Source: Candidatus Omnitrophota bacterium
GTDB taxonomy: Bacteria > Omnitrophota > Gorgyraeia > Zapsychrales > Fredricksoniimonadaceae
Reading direction: 5' to 3'
Assembly: GCA_021731625.1 (NCBI GenBank)
Contig: JAKFXC010000097.1
Location: 1-39,734, forward strand
DNA length: 39,734 nucleotides
Of this stretch, positions 32,520 to 39,734 are shown piece by piece (within the stretch, counting starts at the first letter, position 1; the number at the start of each line of letters is the position of its first letter). Both the position numbers and the translations under genes were made by a program. The notes below the pieces were generated by a model. That model had not been told where the DNA came from and searched no databases. It was given only the letters and a program-made list of their open reading frames with translations.

Positions 32520-32560
32520 CTGCCCTCACCAACGCCTGCGGCGTTAAGCGGTGAGGACAG
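32520..32560 (+). terminator. Hairpin after tRNA-Ala
   Basis: Outer arms CTGCCCTCACC (32520-32530) and GGTGAGGACAG (32550-32560) with one mismatch, plus inner arms AACGCC and GGCGTT. A mildly T-rich stretch (CTTGTTCTTCTC) follows. It may end or process the tRNA-Ala transcript. Confidence 0.5.
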
Positions 32561-32610
32561 CTTGTTCTTCTCTAGAAGTATTTGAAAAAGTAAGATTGTG
32601 GTAGAACTTC

Positions 32611-32697
32611 GCTGGGATGGCGGAACTGGTATACGCGCTGGTCTCAAAAACCAGTAGCTTCACGGCTGTGAGGGTTCAACTCCCTCTCCCAGCACCA
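32611..32697 (+). tRNA. tRNA-Leu (CAA anticodon)
   Basis: A class II tRNA of 87 bases including an encoded CCA end. Acceptor GCTGGGA pairs with TCCCAGC, the anticodon stem is CTGGT/ACCAG with loop CTCAAAA giving CAA (reads UUG), and a long variable arm (TAGCTTCACGGCTGTG) precedes the T arm AGGG-TTCAACT-CCCT. Confidence 0.93.
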
Positions 32698-32739
32698 ATC
32701 TTCTCTAAAATCTAAAGAACACCTATAGAAAAGATTGGT
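32694..32739 (+). terminator. Hairpin overlapping the tRNA-Leu 3' end
   Basis: Arms ACCAATCTTCTCTA (32694-32707) and TAGAAAAGATTGGT (32726-32739) pair over 14 bases with one mismatch around an 18-base loop. The left arm contains the CCA end of the tRNA. No U-run follows, so it may serve 3' processing more than termination. Confidence 0.4.
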
Positions 32740-32756
32740 ACTTGTCCTGTTTACCT

Positions 32757-32788
32757 TTGTAAACCTCCTTACTCCTCTCGGTTGACAA
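32757..32788 (+). promoter_or_regulatory. BirA operator (biotin box) of the biotin operon
   Basis: TTGTAAACC at 32757-32765, 14 bases, then GGTTGACAA at 32780-32788. The known BirA consensus is TTGTAAACC-N14/16-GGTTTACAA; only one base differs here, and that base creates the TTGACA -35 box. BirA charged with biotinyl-AMP would bind as a dimer and block RNA polymerase when biotin is plentiful. Confidence 0.88.
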
Positions 32789-32810
32789 TTAACCCATAAA
32801 CTTTTATCAT
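32782..32810 (+). promoter_or_regulatory. Promoter of the biotin operon
   Basis: Consensus TTGACA at 32782-32787, a 17-base spacer and TATCAT at 32805-32810. The -35 box lies in the right half of the BirA operator. The first ATG (32820) is nine bases past the -10 box, so the transcript should have a leader of about three bases or none. Confidence 0.8.
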
Positions 32811-32819
32811 ATTTGCATT

Positions 32820-33959
32820 ATGGACAGAGTTTATCTCGACTATGCCGCCACCACGCCGTGTGATCCCGAAGTCATGGCCGCCATGCAGCCCTTCTTTTAT
32901 GAACGCTTTGGCAATGCGTCCAGCCCGCATTTCTTCGGCCGACGGGCCCGCAAGGCCATGGAGGATGCCAGGGAAGAGCTGGCCGGGTTCATCGGCGCCA
33001 AGCCGGAAGAGATTGTTTTTACGAGCGGGGCCACGGAGGCCAATAATCTAGCGATCTTGGGTACGGCCCGCGCCCTCAAACCCAAGGGTCGCCACTTGAT
33101 CATCGGTGCTATCGAGCACCATTCCATCCTAGAGCCAGCCAGGCAATTGGCCAAAGAAGGTTATCAAATCACCTATGTGCCGCCGGACCCCACCGGGATT
33201 ATCAGCCCATTTGAAATTCAAAAGGCCCTGCAGTCGGACACCATTTTAGTGGCTGTTGGCCACGCCAATAATGAGATCGGGGCCATTGAGCCGATTGAGG
33301 ACATTGGATATCTGTGCAGGGAGGCCAAAATATATTTGCTCACCGACATCGCCCAGACCATTGGGCATATTCCCGTTGATGTTTCCACCCTGCGGGCTGA
33401 TTTTGCTTCCCTCTCCGCGCATAAATTTTATGGACCGCAGGGCGTGGGGGCTTTGTTTATGCGCAAAGGCGTGACGTGTGGGCCTTGGCTGCTGGGCGGG
33501 GACCAGGAGCGCGGCCGTCGGGCCTCCACGCAAAATGTGGCTGGGACCGTGGGGATGGCGAAGGCCGTCGGTCTTTGCCGCAACCGCATGGACCAAGAAG
33601 CCGGAATCCAACAGAAACTGCGGGATGAACTCATCGACGCGGTCTTGAGCGGCTTTGCAGGCGTGGTCCTCAACGGGCCCGCGTCCAACCGGCTGCCCAA
33701 CAATGCCCACTTCTCTTTTCCAAACACCGATGGAGAGGAGCTGGTCGCGAGATTAGACCTTGCAGGAGTGGCGTGCTCGGTTGGCTCCGCCTGCACCTCA
33801 GGCCAGTTGGAACCATCGCATGTGCTCAAAGCGATAGGATTGTCGGACCGCATGGCCCTGGGTTCTTTGCGGGTGACTTTAGGGCGATGGTCCAGCCGCG
33901 CCGACAGTGCCCGTTTTATCCAACAACTTAAAATAATTGACCCATGCAAGAAAAAATAA
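32820..33959 (+). CDS. Cysteine desulfurase (NifS/IscS type) heading the biotin operon
   Basis: A 379-residue PLP enzyme that takes sulfur from cysteine as a persulfide. YLDYAATTPCDP opens the fold, TSGATEANNLAI and GAIEHHSIL follow, Lys202 in SAHKFYG binds PLP, and Cys325 in VGSACTSG on a long flexible loop carries the persulfide (group I, NifS/IscS-like). It is the first gene after the BirA-controlled promoter and overlaps birA by 16 bases. Sulfur supply to rebuild the sacrificed cluster of biotin synthase would explain its place, since BioB consumes cluster sulfur. bioB itself is not here. A general Fe-S or tRNA thiolation role is also possible. Confidence 0.92.
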   Translation: MDRVYLDYAATTPCDPEVMAAMQPFFYERFGNASSPHFFGRRARKAMEDAREELAGFIGAKPEEIVFTSGATEANNLAILGTARALKPKGRHLIIGAIEHHSILEPARQLAKEGYQITYVPPDPTGIISPFEIQKALQSDTILVAVGHANNEIGAIEPIEDIGYLCREAKIYLLTDIAQTIGHIPVDVSTLRADFASLSAHKFYGPQGVGALFMRKGVTCGPWLLGGDQERGRRASTQNVAGTVGMAKAVGLCRNRMDQEAGIQQKLRDELIDAVLSGFAGVVLNGPASNRLPNNAHFSFPNTDGEELVARLDLAGVACSVGSACTSGQLEPSHVLKAIGLSDRMALGSLRVTLGRWSSRADSARFIQQLKIIDPCKKK

Positions 33960-34900
33960 TCGGCTTCCTGAAACAATCCAAGGGCTATGTCTCCGGCGAG
34001 GACATGAGCGGGGAACTTAAGATCAGCCGGGCCGCGGTGTGGAAATACATTGATCAACTGCGCCATGAGGGTTACGACATCGCTGCGGTGCCGCATTTAG
34101 GCTACAAGCTGGAGGACTGCCCGGATAAACTTTTGCCTCATGAAATCACTTTTGGCCTCAAGACCAAACGTCTTGGCCAAAACGCCATGTTTCTAGATAC
34201 GGTCGGCTCCAGTATGGATGAGGCCTTTCGTTTGGGAATGGAAGGCGCGCCGGAAGGAACGATTGTGTGCGCGGAGACCCAGACCAAAGGCCGCGGCCGC
34301 CTTGGGCGCCGGTGGGCTTCGCCCAAAGGCAAAGGGATTTATGCTTCGCTTATTTTGCGTCCTCATTTTGCGCCCGCCCAGACCGCCCAATTGACGTTAA
34401 TGACGGCGGTGGCCATTGCCCAGGCCCTTACCAAAATTTCGGGAATAAAAATCGAGATCAAATGGCCCAATGATTTATTGGTGGGCGGCCGCAAGCTCGC
34501 CGGGATACTGACGGAATTGCGGGCAGAAATGGACCAGGTTGAATTCGTGGTGATTGGTTTTGGCATTAATGTGAACAGTACGGCTCAGAACCTGGTGGAA
34601 GGGAGCACCTCTTTGAAAATGGAGACGGGAAATTCCTTTAGCCGTGTGCTGGTATTGCAGGAACTTCTGGTGAGTTTGGAATTTTGGTATGACGGGCTTA
34701 AAAAACAGGGGTTTCAACCCGTCCTTAAGGCGTGGAAAAGTAACAGCGCCACGTTGAAGACCCGCGTGCGGGTGACCGACGCCGATGGAGTCGCGGAGGG
34801 CGTGGCCTTTGATTTAGATGACGACGGCGGCTTACTCATTCGCCAGGATTCCGGTGTGGTGATCAAAAAAATGGCGGGAGACATCACCCAAATCAAATGA
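33944..34900 (+). CDS. birA: Bifunctional biotin ligase / biotin operon repressor BirA
   Basis: A 318-residue class II BirA. Residues of about 1-60 form a winged helix (IIGFLKQSKGYVSGEDMS, LKISRAAVWKYIDQLRHEGY) for DNA binding. The ligase domain has GRGRLGRRW near 117-125, which closes over biotinyl-AMP, and KWPNDLLV near 178. A small C-terminal SH3-like domain ends the protein. It attaches biotin to the acetyl-CoA carboxylase carrier protein and, when charged, represses transcription. The operator just before the operon makes this an autoregulated switch. It overlaps the desulfurase gene by 16 bases and bioF by 4. Confidence 0.96.
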   Translation: MQEKIIGFLKQSKGYVSGEDMSGELKISRAAVWKYIDQLRHEGYDIAAVPHLGYKLEDCPDKLLPHEITFGLKTKRLGQNAMFLDTVGSSMDEAFRLGMEGAPEGTIVCAETQTKGRGRLGRRWASPKGKGIYASLILRPHFAPAQTAQLTLMTAVAIAQALTKISGIKIEIKWPNDLLVGGRKLAGILTELRAEMDQVEFVVIGFGINVNSTAQNLVEGSTSLKMETGNSFSRVLVLQELLVSLEFWYDGLKKQGFQPVLKAWKSNSATLKTRVRVTDADGVAEGVAFDLDDDGGLLIRQDSGVVIKKMAGDITQIK

Positions 34901-36060
34901 TAACCCAGTGGATGATGGCGGACATAGAACAACTGCGGGACCAAGGGCTTTACCGCCGCCTGCGCGTGATGTCATCCCCGCAGGGCCGGGAAGTCATTGT
35001 GGATGGGAAAAGGGCATTAAATTTTTGTTCGAACAATTATTTGGGATTGGCGGATGATCCGCACATCGTCGATGCGGCTGCCGGGGCCATGCGCGAGTAC
35101 GGCTTTGGAGCAGGTGCTTCCCGTCTGGTGTCCGGTCATATGCCGCCGCACCAGGAACTTGAGGCAGACATTGCTAAGCTTAAAAGTGCTTCAAGCTGTC
35201 TGGTCTTTAACAGCGGGTATGCCGCCAATTGCGGGATCATTCCGGCCTTATACGGCCGAAGGGACATCATTTTTTCGGACAAGCTCAACCACGCCTCCAT
35301 TGTCGACGGGGCGATGTTAAGCCGGGCAGAATTTAAACGGTATCCGCATGCGGATATGCAGGCCTTGGAAGAGGGTCTAAAAAAAGAGGGTCCATATAGG
35401 CGACGCCTCATTGTCACCGATTCGGTCTTTAGCATGGATGGCGACCGGGCCCCGTTAGGCGAGATCGTGGCCCTTGCCCGTCGCTACGATGCCGCAGTCA
35501 TGGTGGATGAGGCGCATGGCTTTGGGGTGTTGGGTCCTCATGGCGGCGGGTTGATAGAAGAGTTGGACTTGGGGAAGCATATTGACATTCAAATGGGGAC
35601 TTTATCCAAGGCTGCCGGATGTGCGGGCGGGTATGTTTGCGGGGCAGAGGCATTAAAAATGTCCTTGGTTAACTATGCCCGCAGTTTTATTTATACCACC
35701 GCCATGCCGCCGGCCCTGGCCGTGGCGGCTCGGTGTGCGGTGCGCATGATTCACGATGCCCACTACGGTGGTCAGCGCCGACGGACACTCAAGGAAAACG
35801 CCGATTATGTGCGCCAGGGTCTAAAGGCGATGGGATGGGACACCATGCATTCAAGCACCTGCATCATCCCCATATTAATCAAGGACCCTGGGGCAGCGAT
35901 GGCCATGTCCGACCAGTTGCTGGAGAAGGGAATCTTTATCCAAGCCATACGTCCTCCGACGGTGCCTAAGGACAGTGCGCGTTTGCGCATCACCGTCATG
36001 GCCACCCACACGCGGTCGGAGCTGGACCATTTGTTAAGCAGCATGAAATCTTTGGGATGA
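34897..36060 (+). CDS. bioF: 8-amino-7-oxononanoate synthase
   Basis: A 387-residue PLP enzyme of the alpha-oxoamine synthase family that condenses pimeloyl-thioester with alanine to give 8-amino-7-oxononanoate. NFCSNNYLGLADDP opens the fold, GAGASRLVSGHMPPHQELE, SDKLNHASI, DSVFSMDGDRAPL and VDEAHGFGVLG (Asp204) follow, and Lys238 in GTLSKAAGCAGG binds PLP. 2-amino-3-ketobutyrate ligase (Kbl) is a close relative, but the biotin context decides for BioF. ATG overlaps the birA stop (ATGA) and the bioF stop overlaps the bioH start in the same way. Confidence 0.94.
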   Translation: MITQWMMADIEQLRDQGLYRRLRVMSSPQGREVIVDGKRALNFCSNNYLGLADDPHIVDAAAGAMREYGFGAGASRLVSGHMPPHQELEADIAKLKSASSCLVFNSGYAANCGIIPALYGRRDIIFSDKLNHASIVDGAMLSRAEFKRYPHADMQALEEGLKKEGPYRRRLIVTDSVFSMDGDRAPLGEIVALARRYDAAVMVDEAHGFGVLGPHGGGLIEELDLGKHIDIQMGTLSKAAGCAGGYVCGAEALKMSLVNYARSFIYTTAMPPALAVAARCAVRMIHDAHYGGQRRRTLKENADYVRQGLKAMGWDTMHSSTCIIPILIKDPGAAMAMSDQLLEKGIFIQAIRPPTVPKDSARLRITVMATHTRSELDHLLSSMKSLG

Positions 36061-36857
36061 CCACATTCAAAAGCAGCCGCGGATTGGCTTGGCATTACGA
36101 CGTCATCGGCACCGGTGATCCATTGGTGTTCATTCATGGGTTCGGCGGTTCCGGGAGATGGTGGTTCCATCAGGTGGAATTTCTGGCCAAAGATTTTCAG
36201 GTCCTGACCTTGGACCTGCCTGGGCATGGGCAAAGCGGCTGGGAAAAAGTCACCCTGCGGGACATGGCCGTGGATGTGCGGCAAATTTTAAATTCCGTCG
36301 GTCTCAGCCATGTGAATGTGGTGGCTTCCTCCTTTGGGGGGCTGGTTGCTTTGGACGCGTATCGGCTTATGCCTGAGAACATCATGCGCATGTCGCTGGT
36401 CGGTTCATTGCCCAAGTTGGTGCGCGCCCCAGGTTATCCAGCTGGGCTTGAGGTCAAAGACATCCAAAAATTAAAGGAGCAATGCGCTAAGGACAGCGCG
36501 GGGACTCTGGATATTTTTTTCCGGTCGTTGTTTACGGCCAAAGAACGGCAGAACCCGCATTTTCAGAGACTCAAATCCCTGCGGGTACAGGAGACCATTC
36601 CTCAACCTGAAACAGCGGCAGCTTTTTTGGACATTTTGGAGCAGGCGGATTTGCGCGACCGCCTGGCGTCGGTGATTTGCCCGCTGCAATTTATCGCCGG
36701 CAGCGAGGATTACATTTGCCCGCGCCCCGCGTTGGAGTGGGTGGCGGCGCATGCGCACAACGCACGTTTTGATTTCATCGAAGGCTGCGGCCATTTGCCT
36801 TTTCTGACCGACGTCGAGGAATACAATCGCCTGCTAGAGGATTTCTTAATTAATTAG
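36057..36857 (+). CDS. bioH: BioH-type pimeloyl-ACP methyl ester esterase
   Basis: A 266-residue alpha/beta hydrolase. IHGFGGSGRWW is the oxyanion loop, DLPGHGQSG follows, the nucleophile elbow is ASSFGG with Ser92 (Ala in place of the usual first Gly), the acid is probably the Asp in AGSEDYICP and the base is His246 in GCGHLPFL. In the BioC-BioH route this enzyme removes the methyl group once the pimeloyl chain is complete. Identity rests on position between bioF and bioC as much as on sequence, since alpha/beta hydrolases are alike. The stop lies at the start of a triplicated repeat. Confidence 0.85.
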   Translation: MTTFKSSRGLAWHYDVIGTGDPLVFIHGFGGSGRWWFHQVEFLAKDFQVLTLDLPGHGQSGWEKVTLRDMAVDVRQILNSVGLSHVNVVASSFGGLVALDAYRLMPENIMRMSLVGSLPKLVRAPGYPAGLEVKDIQKLKEQCAKDSAGTLDIFFRSLFTAKERQNPHFQRLKSLRVQETIPQPETAAAFLDILEQADLRDRLASVICPLQFIAGSEDYICPRPALEWVAAHAHNARFDFIEGCGHLPFLTDVEEYNRLLEDFLIN

Positions 36858-36927
36858 GGCCAGCCCCCTATTTATTCAGGGCCAGCCCCCTATTTATTAT
36901 TTATTCAGGGCCAGCCCCCTATTTATT
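36856..36927 (+). repeat. Three copies of a 21-base repeat between bioH and bioC
   Basis: AGGGCCAGCCCCCTATTT followed by ATT occurs at 36856-36876, 36878-36898 and 36907-36927, identical in all three. A half unit (CCGTCCCTATTT) follows up to the bioC start. The same unit in reverse orientation lies between mutS and mutL, and GTCCCTA also ends the MITE-like element. The spacing is too short and irregular for a CRISPR array. It resembles REP sequences. Confidence 0.8.
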
Positions 36928-36941
36928 TGCCGTCCCTATTT

Positions 36942-37715
36942 ATGAAAACATTTACCGATAAAATCCGGCGGGCTTTTTCAGATGCGGCTGACCAGTATGA
37001 CATCCTCACCAGCTTGCATAAGGAAATCGGTCGCGAGCTGGTCAAAAAGACCGTGCGTCTGAACGCGCCGCGCATCCTAGATGTCGGCTGCGGCACCGGT
37101 TATATCGCCAACAAAGCCAAATTCTTTTTTCCAGAAAGCGTCATTGTCGGGTTGGACCTGGCCGAGGGCATGTTGATGAAAGCCAGCGAGCAGCACACCG
37201 GCATTGCCATTGACTGGGTGCAGGCGGACGCCCAAAAGCTCCCGTTTAAGGACCACTCTTTTGATTTGATATTGTCCAACCTCTCGTATCAATGGGTTTT
37301 GGACATCCAGGCCGCCGCTCGAGAGGCCGCCCGGGTTTTATCGACGGGGGGAAACTTTTATATTACCCTCTTTGGCAGCCGTACCTGTCAGGAGTTGTTC
37401 CAGTCGCTGCACACAGTCTTTCCGGACATGGCCATCAAGGCCTTGCCGACGGTGGCAGAGATCGCCAACGCCCTGACCCAGGCAGGTTTTAAAAATATTG
37501 CCATTGACTACGAAATCATCAAAGTGGAATTTAGAAATGTGCGGGAATTGCTGGAATGGCTCAAAGCCATTGGTTCCAACAGTTTGTCGGACAGCAACGT
37601 ATTTTTAGGTAAAGAGGCATTGGCCAACGTCGATGCGCATTACCGTCGGCATTTTCCCTATAATGAAGGCATTAGCACCAGTTTCGAAGTGATTTGGGGT
37701 CATGGCGGCACATAA
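36942..37715 (+). CDS. bioC: Malonyl-ACP O-methyltransferase BioC
   Basis: A 257-residue SAM-dependent methyltransferase. The BioC-type N-terminus is KIRRAFSDAADQYDILTSLHKEI, then motif I ILDVGCGTGYIA, LDLAEGMLMKA, ADAQKLPFKDHSFDLILSNLSYQWV and GGNFYITLFG. BioC methylates the free carboxyl of malonyl-ACP so that fatty acid synthesis can extend it to pimeloyl methyl ester. ATG at 36942 is preferred; a TTG at 36927 in the same frame is possible but lies in the repeat. No Shine-Dalgarno sequence precedes it, unlike the coupled neighbours. It overlaps bioD by 14 bases. Confidence 0.93.
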   Translation: MKTFTDKIRRAFSDAADQYDILTSLHKEIGRELVKKTVRLNAPRILDVGCGTGYIANKAKFFFPESVIVGLDLAEGMLMKASEQHTGIAIDWVQADAQKLPFKDHSFDLILSNLSYQWVLDIQAAAREAARVLSTGGNFYITLFGSRTCQELFQSLHTVFPDMAIKALPTVAEIANALTQAGFKNIAIDYEIIKVEFRNVRELLEWLKAIGSNSLSDSNVFLGKEALANVDAHYRRHFPYNEGISTSFEVIWGHGGT

Positions 37716-38379
37716 ACCCATTTTCATTACCGCCACAGACACTCACGTGGGCAAGACCATTGCCGTGTTGGTGCTGGCCACTGTGCTTAAGGCCCGCGGC
37801 CATAAGGTAGGCATTTTCAAGCCCGTGCAATGCGCTGGCTGCGACGCGGCTTTTCTTAAAGAAAAACTGGCCGTTACCGACGATTTAAAGACGATCAACC
37901 CGTACTATGCTTCGGAAGCAATATCTCCGCACCTGGCGTTTAGGCGGGCCGGCAAAAAGATCGATATTGCTAAAATCCAAAAAGCATTGCAGGCCCTGCA
38001 GGCCAAATACGATGTGATGCTCATCGAAGGTGCCGGAGGTCTGATGGTTCCACTCAAAAACCATTACTATAACGCGGACCTCATCAAAGATTTAGGCGCT
38101 GAGGCCGTTCTTGTTTCCCGTCTGGGACTCGGCACCATCAACCACACGCTCTTGACCATTCGACAGATTCAGGCCCAAGGCATCGCCATCAAGGGAATAC
38201 TTTTTAGTGATCCCGTCGGAAAAAAGGGCGTTCCCGAAAAGACCAACCCCATAGAGATCCAACGTTTGTCCCGGGTGCCGATGCTTGGCATTATCCCGCA
38301 ACTAAAAAATTTCACCGCAAAGGAAATACTTAGCAAATGCCAAAAGCTAGCCACATCTGGCATCCTTTCACCCAAATGA
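37702..38379 (+). CDS. bioD: Dethiobiotin synthetase
   Basis: A 225-residue P-loop enzyme that closes the ureido ring of dethiobiotin from 7,8-diaminononanoate, CO2 and ATP. The P-loop is ATDTHVGKT (Lys18; the usual first Gly is Ala11), KPVQCAG is the substrate-binding Lys motif and EGAGGLMVPL follows around residues 112-121. SRLGLGTINHTLLT and GIIPQL complete the family pattern. Length is normal. It overlaps bioC by 14 bases and bioA by 43 bases, among the longest overlaps in the operon. Confidence 0.95.
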   Translation: MAAHKPIFITATDTHVGKTIAVLVLATVLKARGHKVGIFKPVQCAGCDAAFLKEKLAVTDDLKTINPYYASEAISPHLAFRRAGKKIDIAKIQKALQALQAKYDVMLIEGAGGLMVPLKNHYYNADLIKDLGAEAVLVSRLGLGTINHTLLTIRQIQAQGIAIKGILFSDPVGKKGVPEKTNPIEIQRLSRVPMLGIIPQLKNFTAKEILSKCQKLATSGILSPK

Positions 38380-39605
38380 AAGATTGGTCCACCGACGCAT
38401 CCGCAGCCACGGATGCGCGTTTGGGCATTGAGCGCGGCCAGGGCGTGCATCTTATCGACACCAAAGGGCGGCGCTACATCGACGGAGTCTCTTCACTATG
38501 GGTCAATGTGCACGGGCATCGCCACCCCGTCATTGATGCGGGCATTACAAAACAACTTAAAAAAATTGGCCATTCGACGCTGCTGGGGCTGTCGCATCAA
38601 CCGGCGGAAGAATTGGCCCGCCGATTGGTGGCCATTGCGCCTAAGGGCCTGGGCAAAGTTTTTTATTCCGATAATGGGTCCACGGCGGTTGAAATTGCCA
38701 TCAAAATGGCCTATCAATATTGGCAAAACACCGGACGACCTTCAAAACGCCTGTTGGTGCATTTGAACAATTCCTATCACGGAGACACCTTGGGCAGCGT
38801 CAGCATCGGGGGCATAGAGCTGTTTCACAAAGTCTATCGGGGACTCATTTTCAAAACCCACGGACTAAAACGAACAGGGTGGGATGTTGTTGAAGAGTTC
38901 GAACAGTTGCTCAAAAAACGCCACCGTGAGGTGGCGGCTTTGATCGTTGAGCCGTTGGTGCAGGGGGCTGCCGGCATGCTGGTCTGGCCCGCCGGTGTTT
39001 TAAAAGCATTGCGTCGCCTCTGCACTCGATATAAAGTCTTTTTAATTGCCGACGAAGTGGCCACGGGTTTTGGCCGCACCGGAACCATGTTCGCCTGCCA
39101 GCAAGAGCAGGTGTCGCCCGATTTTTTATGTGTGGCCAAGAGTCTCACCGGCGGGTATTTGCCCCTGGCAGCCACGCTGACCACCAAGAAAGTTTACAAT
39201 GGGTTCTTATTTGATTACAAAGATCAAAAAACGTTCTTTCACGGCCACACCTATACCGGTAACCCTCTCGCCTGCGCCGCCGCGCTGGCTAACTTGACCA
39301 TTTTTAAGAAAGAACGCACTCTGGCCAGACTCGCCCCCAAAATAAAATTCCTGGCCAAGCAATTAGAAAAATTTCGTCAGTTGCCACGGGTTTTGGAAGT
39401 CCGCCAATGCGGTTTTATGGTCGGCATCGAACTTAATGGAAAATGGGAGGACCGCGTGGGTGCCAAAGTCTGCCAGGCCCTGCGGGGCCGGGGGGTTATT
39501 TTGCGGCCATTAGGCAATACGATTGTCATTTTGCCTCCTTTGGTCATCTCCCGCTCAGAGCTGGACCAGCTCTTAGCCGCCGTATACCAGGAACTTCAGG
39601 CCTAA
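38337..39605 (+). CDS. bioA: Adenosylmethionine-8-amino-7-oxononanoate aminotransferase
   Basis: A 422-residue class III PLP aminotransferase that makes 7,8-diaminononanoate, normally with SAM as amino donor. IWHPFTQM at residues 7-14 is the typical BioA start, VSSLWVNVHGH follows, YHGDTLG contacts PLP, Asp239 in IADEVATGFGRTG binds the pyridine nitrogen and Lys268 in CVAKSLTGGYLPLAAT forms the Schiff base. The ATG lies 43 bases inside bioD, but the conserved start motif supports it. It is the last operon gene seen; a probable insertion-sequence end lies three bases beyond the stop, so the operon may have been cut here. Confidence 0.95.
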   Translation: MPKASHIWHPFTQMKDWSTDASAATDARLGIERGQGVHLIDTKGRRYIDGVSSLWVNVHGHRHPVIDAGITKQLKKIGHSTLLGLSHQPAEELARRLVAIAPKGLGKVFYSDNGSTAVEIAIKMAYQYWQNTGRPSKRLLVHLNNSYHGDTLGSVSIGGIELFHKVYRGLIFKTHGLKRTGWDVVEEFEQLLKKRHREVAALIVEPLVQGAAGMLVWPAGVLKALRRLCTRYKVFLIADEVATGFGRTGTMFACQQEQVSPDFLCVAKSLTGGYLPLAATLTTKKVYNGFLFDYKDQKTFFHGHTYTGNPLACAAALANLTIFKKERTLARLAPKIKFLAKQLEKFRQLPRVLEVRQCGFMVGIELNGKWEDRVGAKVCQALRGRGVILRPLGNTIVILPPLVISRSELDQLLAAVYQELQA

Positions 39606-39608
39606 AAA

Positions 39609-39734
39609 TGTTAGCAAAATTTTAAAAGTGGACTGTTTAAAGATAAAAAGTGGACAGTCCTAAATCGGCCATTTTGACGCGGTGGGACTCAAGGAATCTG
39701 CCGTGATGCCAGAATCGAAGTTCCACCAAACGAT
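39609..39734. mobile_element. Probable end of an IS21-like insertion sequence
   Basis: Immediately after the bioA stop, sequence beginning TGTTAGC (39609) carries two direct copies of AAAAGTGGAC(T/A)G at 39624-39635 and 39646-39657, 22 bases apart. Tandem short repeats near a TGT-type tip are typical of IS21-family ends. A minus-strand frame open to the window edge ends at 39637, but I do not recognise it as a transposase. The rest lies outside the window. Confidence 0.4.

Noticed and set aside
36856-36927. Possible CRISPR array
   Set aside because: Three identical 21-base units are separated by only 1 and 8 bases with no spacer-like sequence.

Overview
The window most likely comes from a Gram-negative-type bacterium of the candidate phylum Omnitrophota (formerly OP3), probably a metagenome-assembled genome. 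The strongest pointer is the 830-residue exported protein at 29791-32283, which resembles a family of large proteins I know mainly from Omnitrophota. A short type IV-pilin-like protein, many exported or lipoprotein-type products and a dense layout of short operons fit this. There are no rRNA genes, so the assignment is an inference.

Layout. 1-4409 (minus): an exported protein running off the edge, a MORN-type protein, an exported FAD-linked oxidase, two single-domain response regulators and a membrane histidine kinase. 4454-8123 (minus): fatty acid desaturase, a nucleotidyltransferase pair, an SPFH/prohibitin-like protein and an exported HELAH protein. 8151-9678 is a decaying patch: a DUF2283 gene, its probable DUF4258-like partner killed by one stop codon, a truncated DUF2459 gene and a small membrane protein. 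9755-13753: tRNA-Glu, a GDSL lipoprotein, an HtrA-like protease, SixA and a redoxin/cytochrome c/copper monooxygenase fusion. 13755-14005 is a 251-bp MITE-like palindrome, followed by the pilin. 14857-19130: mutL and mutS. 19309-23340: an exported TPR-like protein and a giant coiled-coil protein split in two by a run of nine A residues. 23450-29700: comM, a DUF212 protein, an L,D-transpeptidase, accA, a DUF4197 protein, rlmN and an exported STI1-like protein. 29791-32697: the large Omnitrophota-type protein, tRNA-Ala and tRNA-Leu. 32757-39605: a biotin operon. 39609 to the end: a likely insertion-sequence end.

The best-supported system is the biotin operon: cysteine desulfurase, birA, bioF, bioH, bioC, bioD and bioA in one direction with mostly overlapping ends. 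It is driven by a TTGACA-17-TATCAT promoter whose -35 box lies inside a near-perfect BirA operator (TTGTAAACC-N14-GGTTGACAA). The regulator-ligase BirA is thus encoded inside the operon it should control. bioB is not in the window.

Two window-wide themes stand out. Several first genes of transcription units have a good -10 box only 6-11 bases before the start codon, suggesting leaderless or nearly leaderless mRNAs, whereas many internal genes have Shine-Dalgarno sequences. Short related repeats built on TAGGGACAG and GGGCCAGCCCCC sit between mutS and mutL and between bioH and bioC. In both places the downstream gene lacks a visible ribosome binding site.
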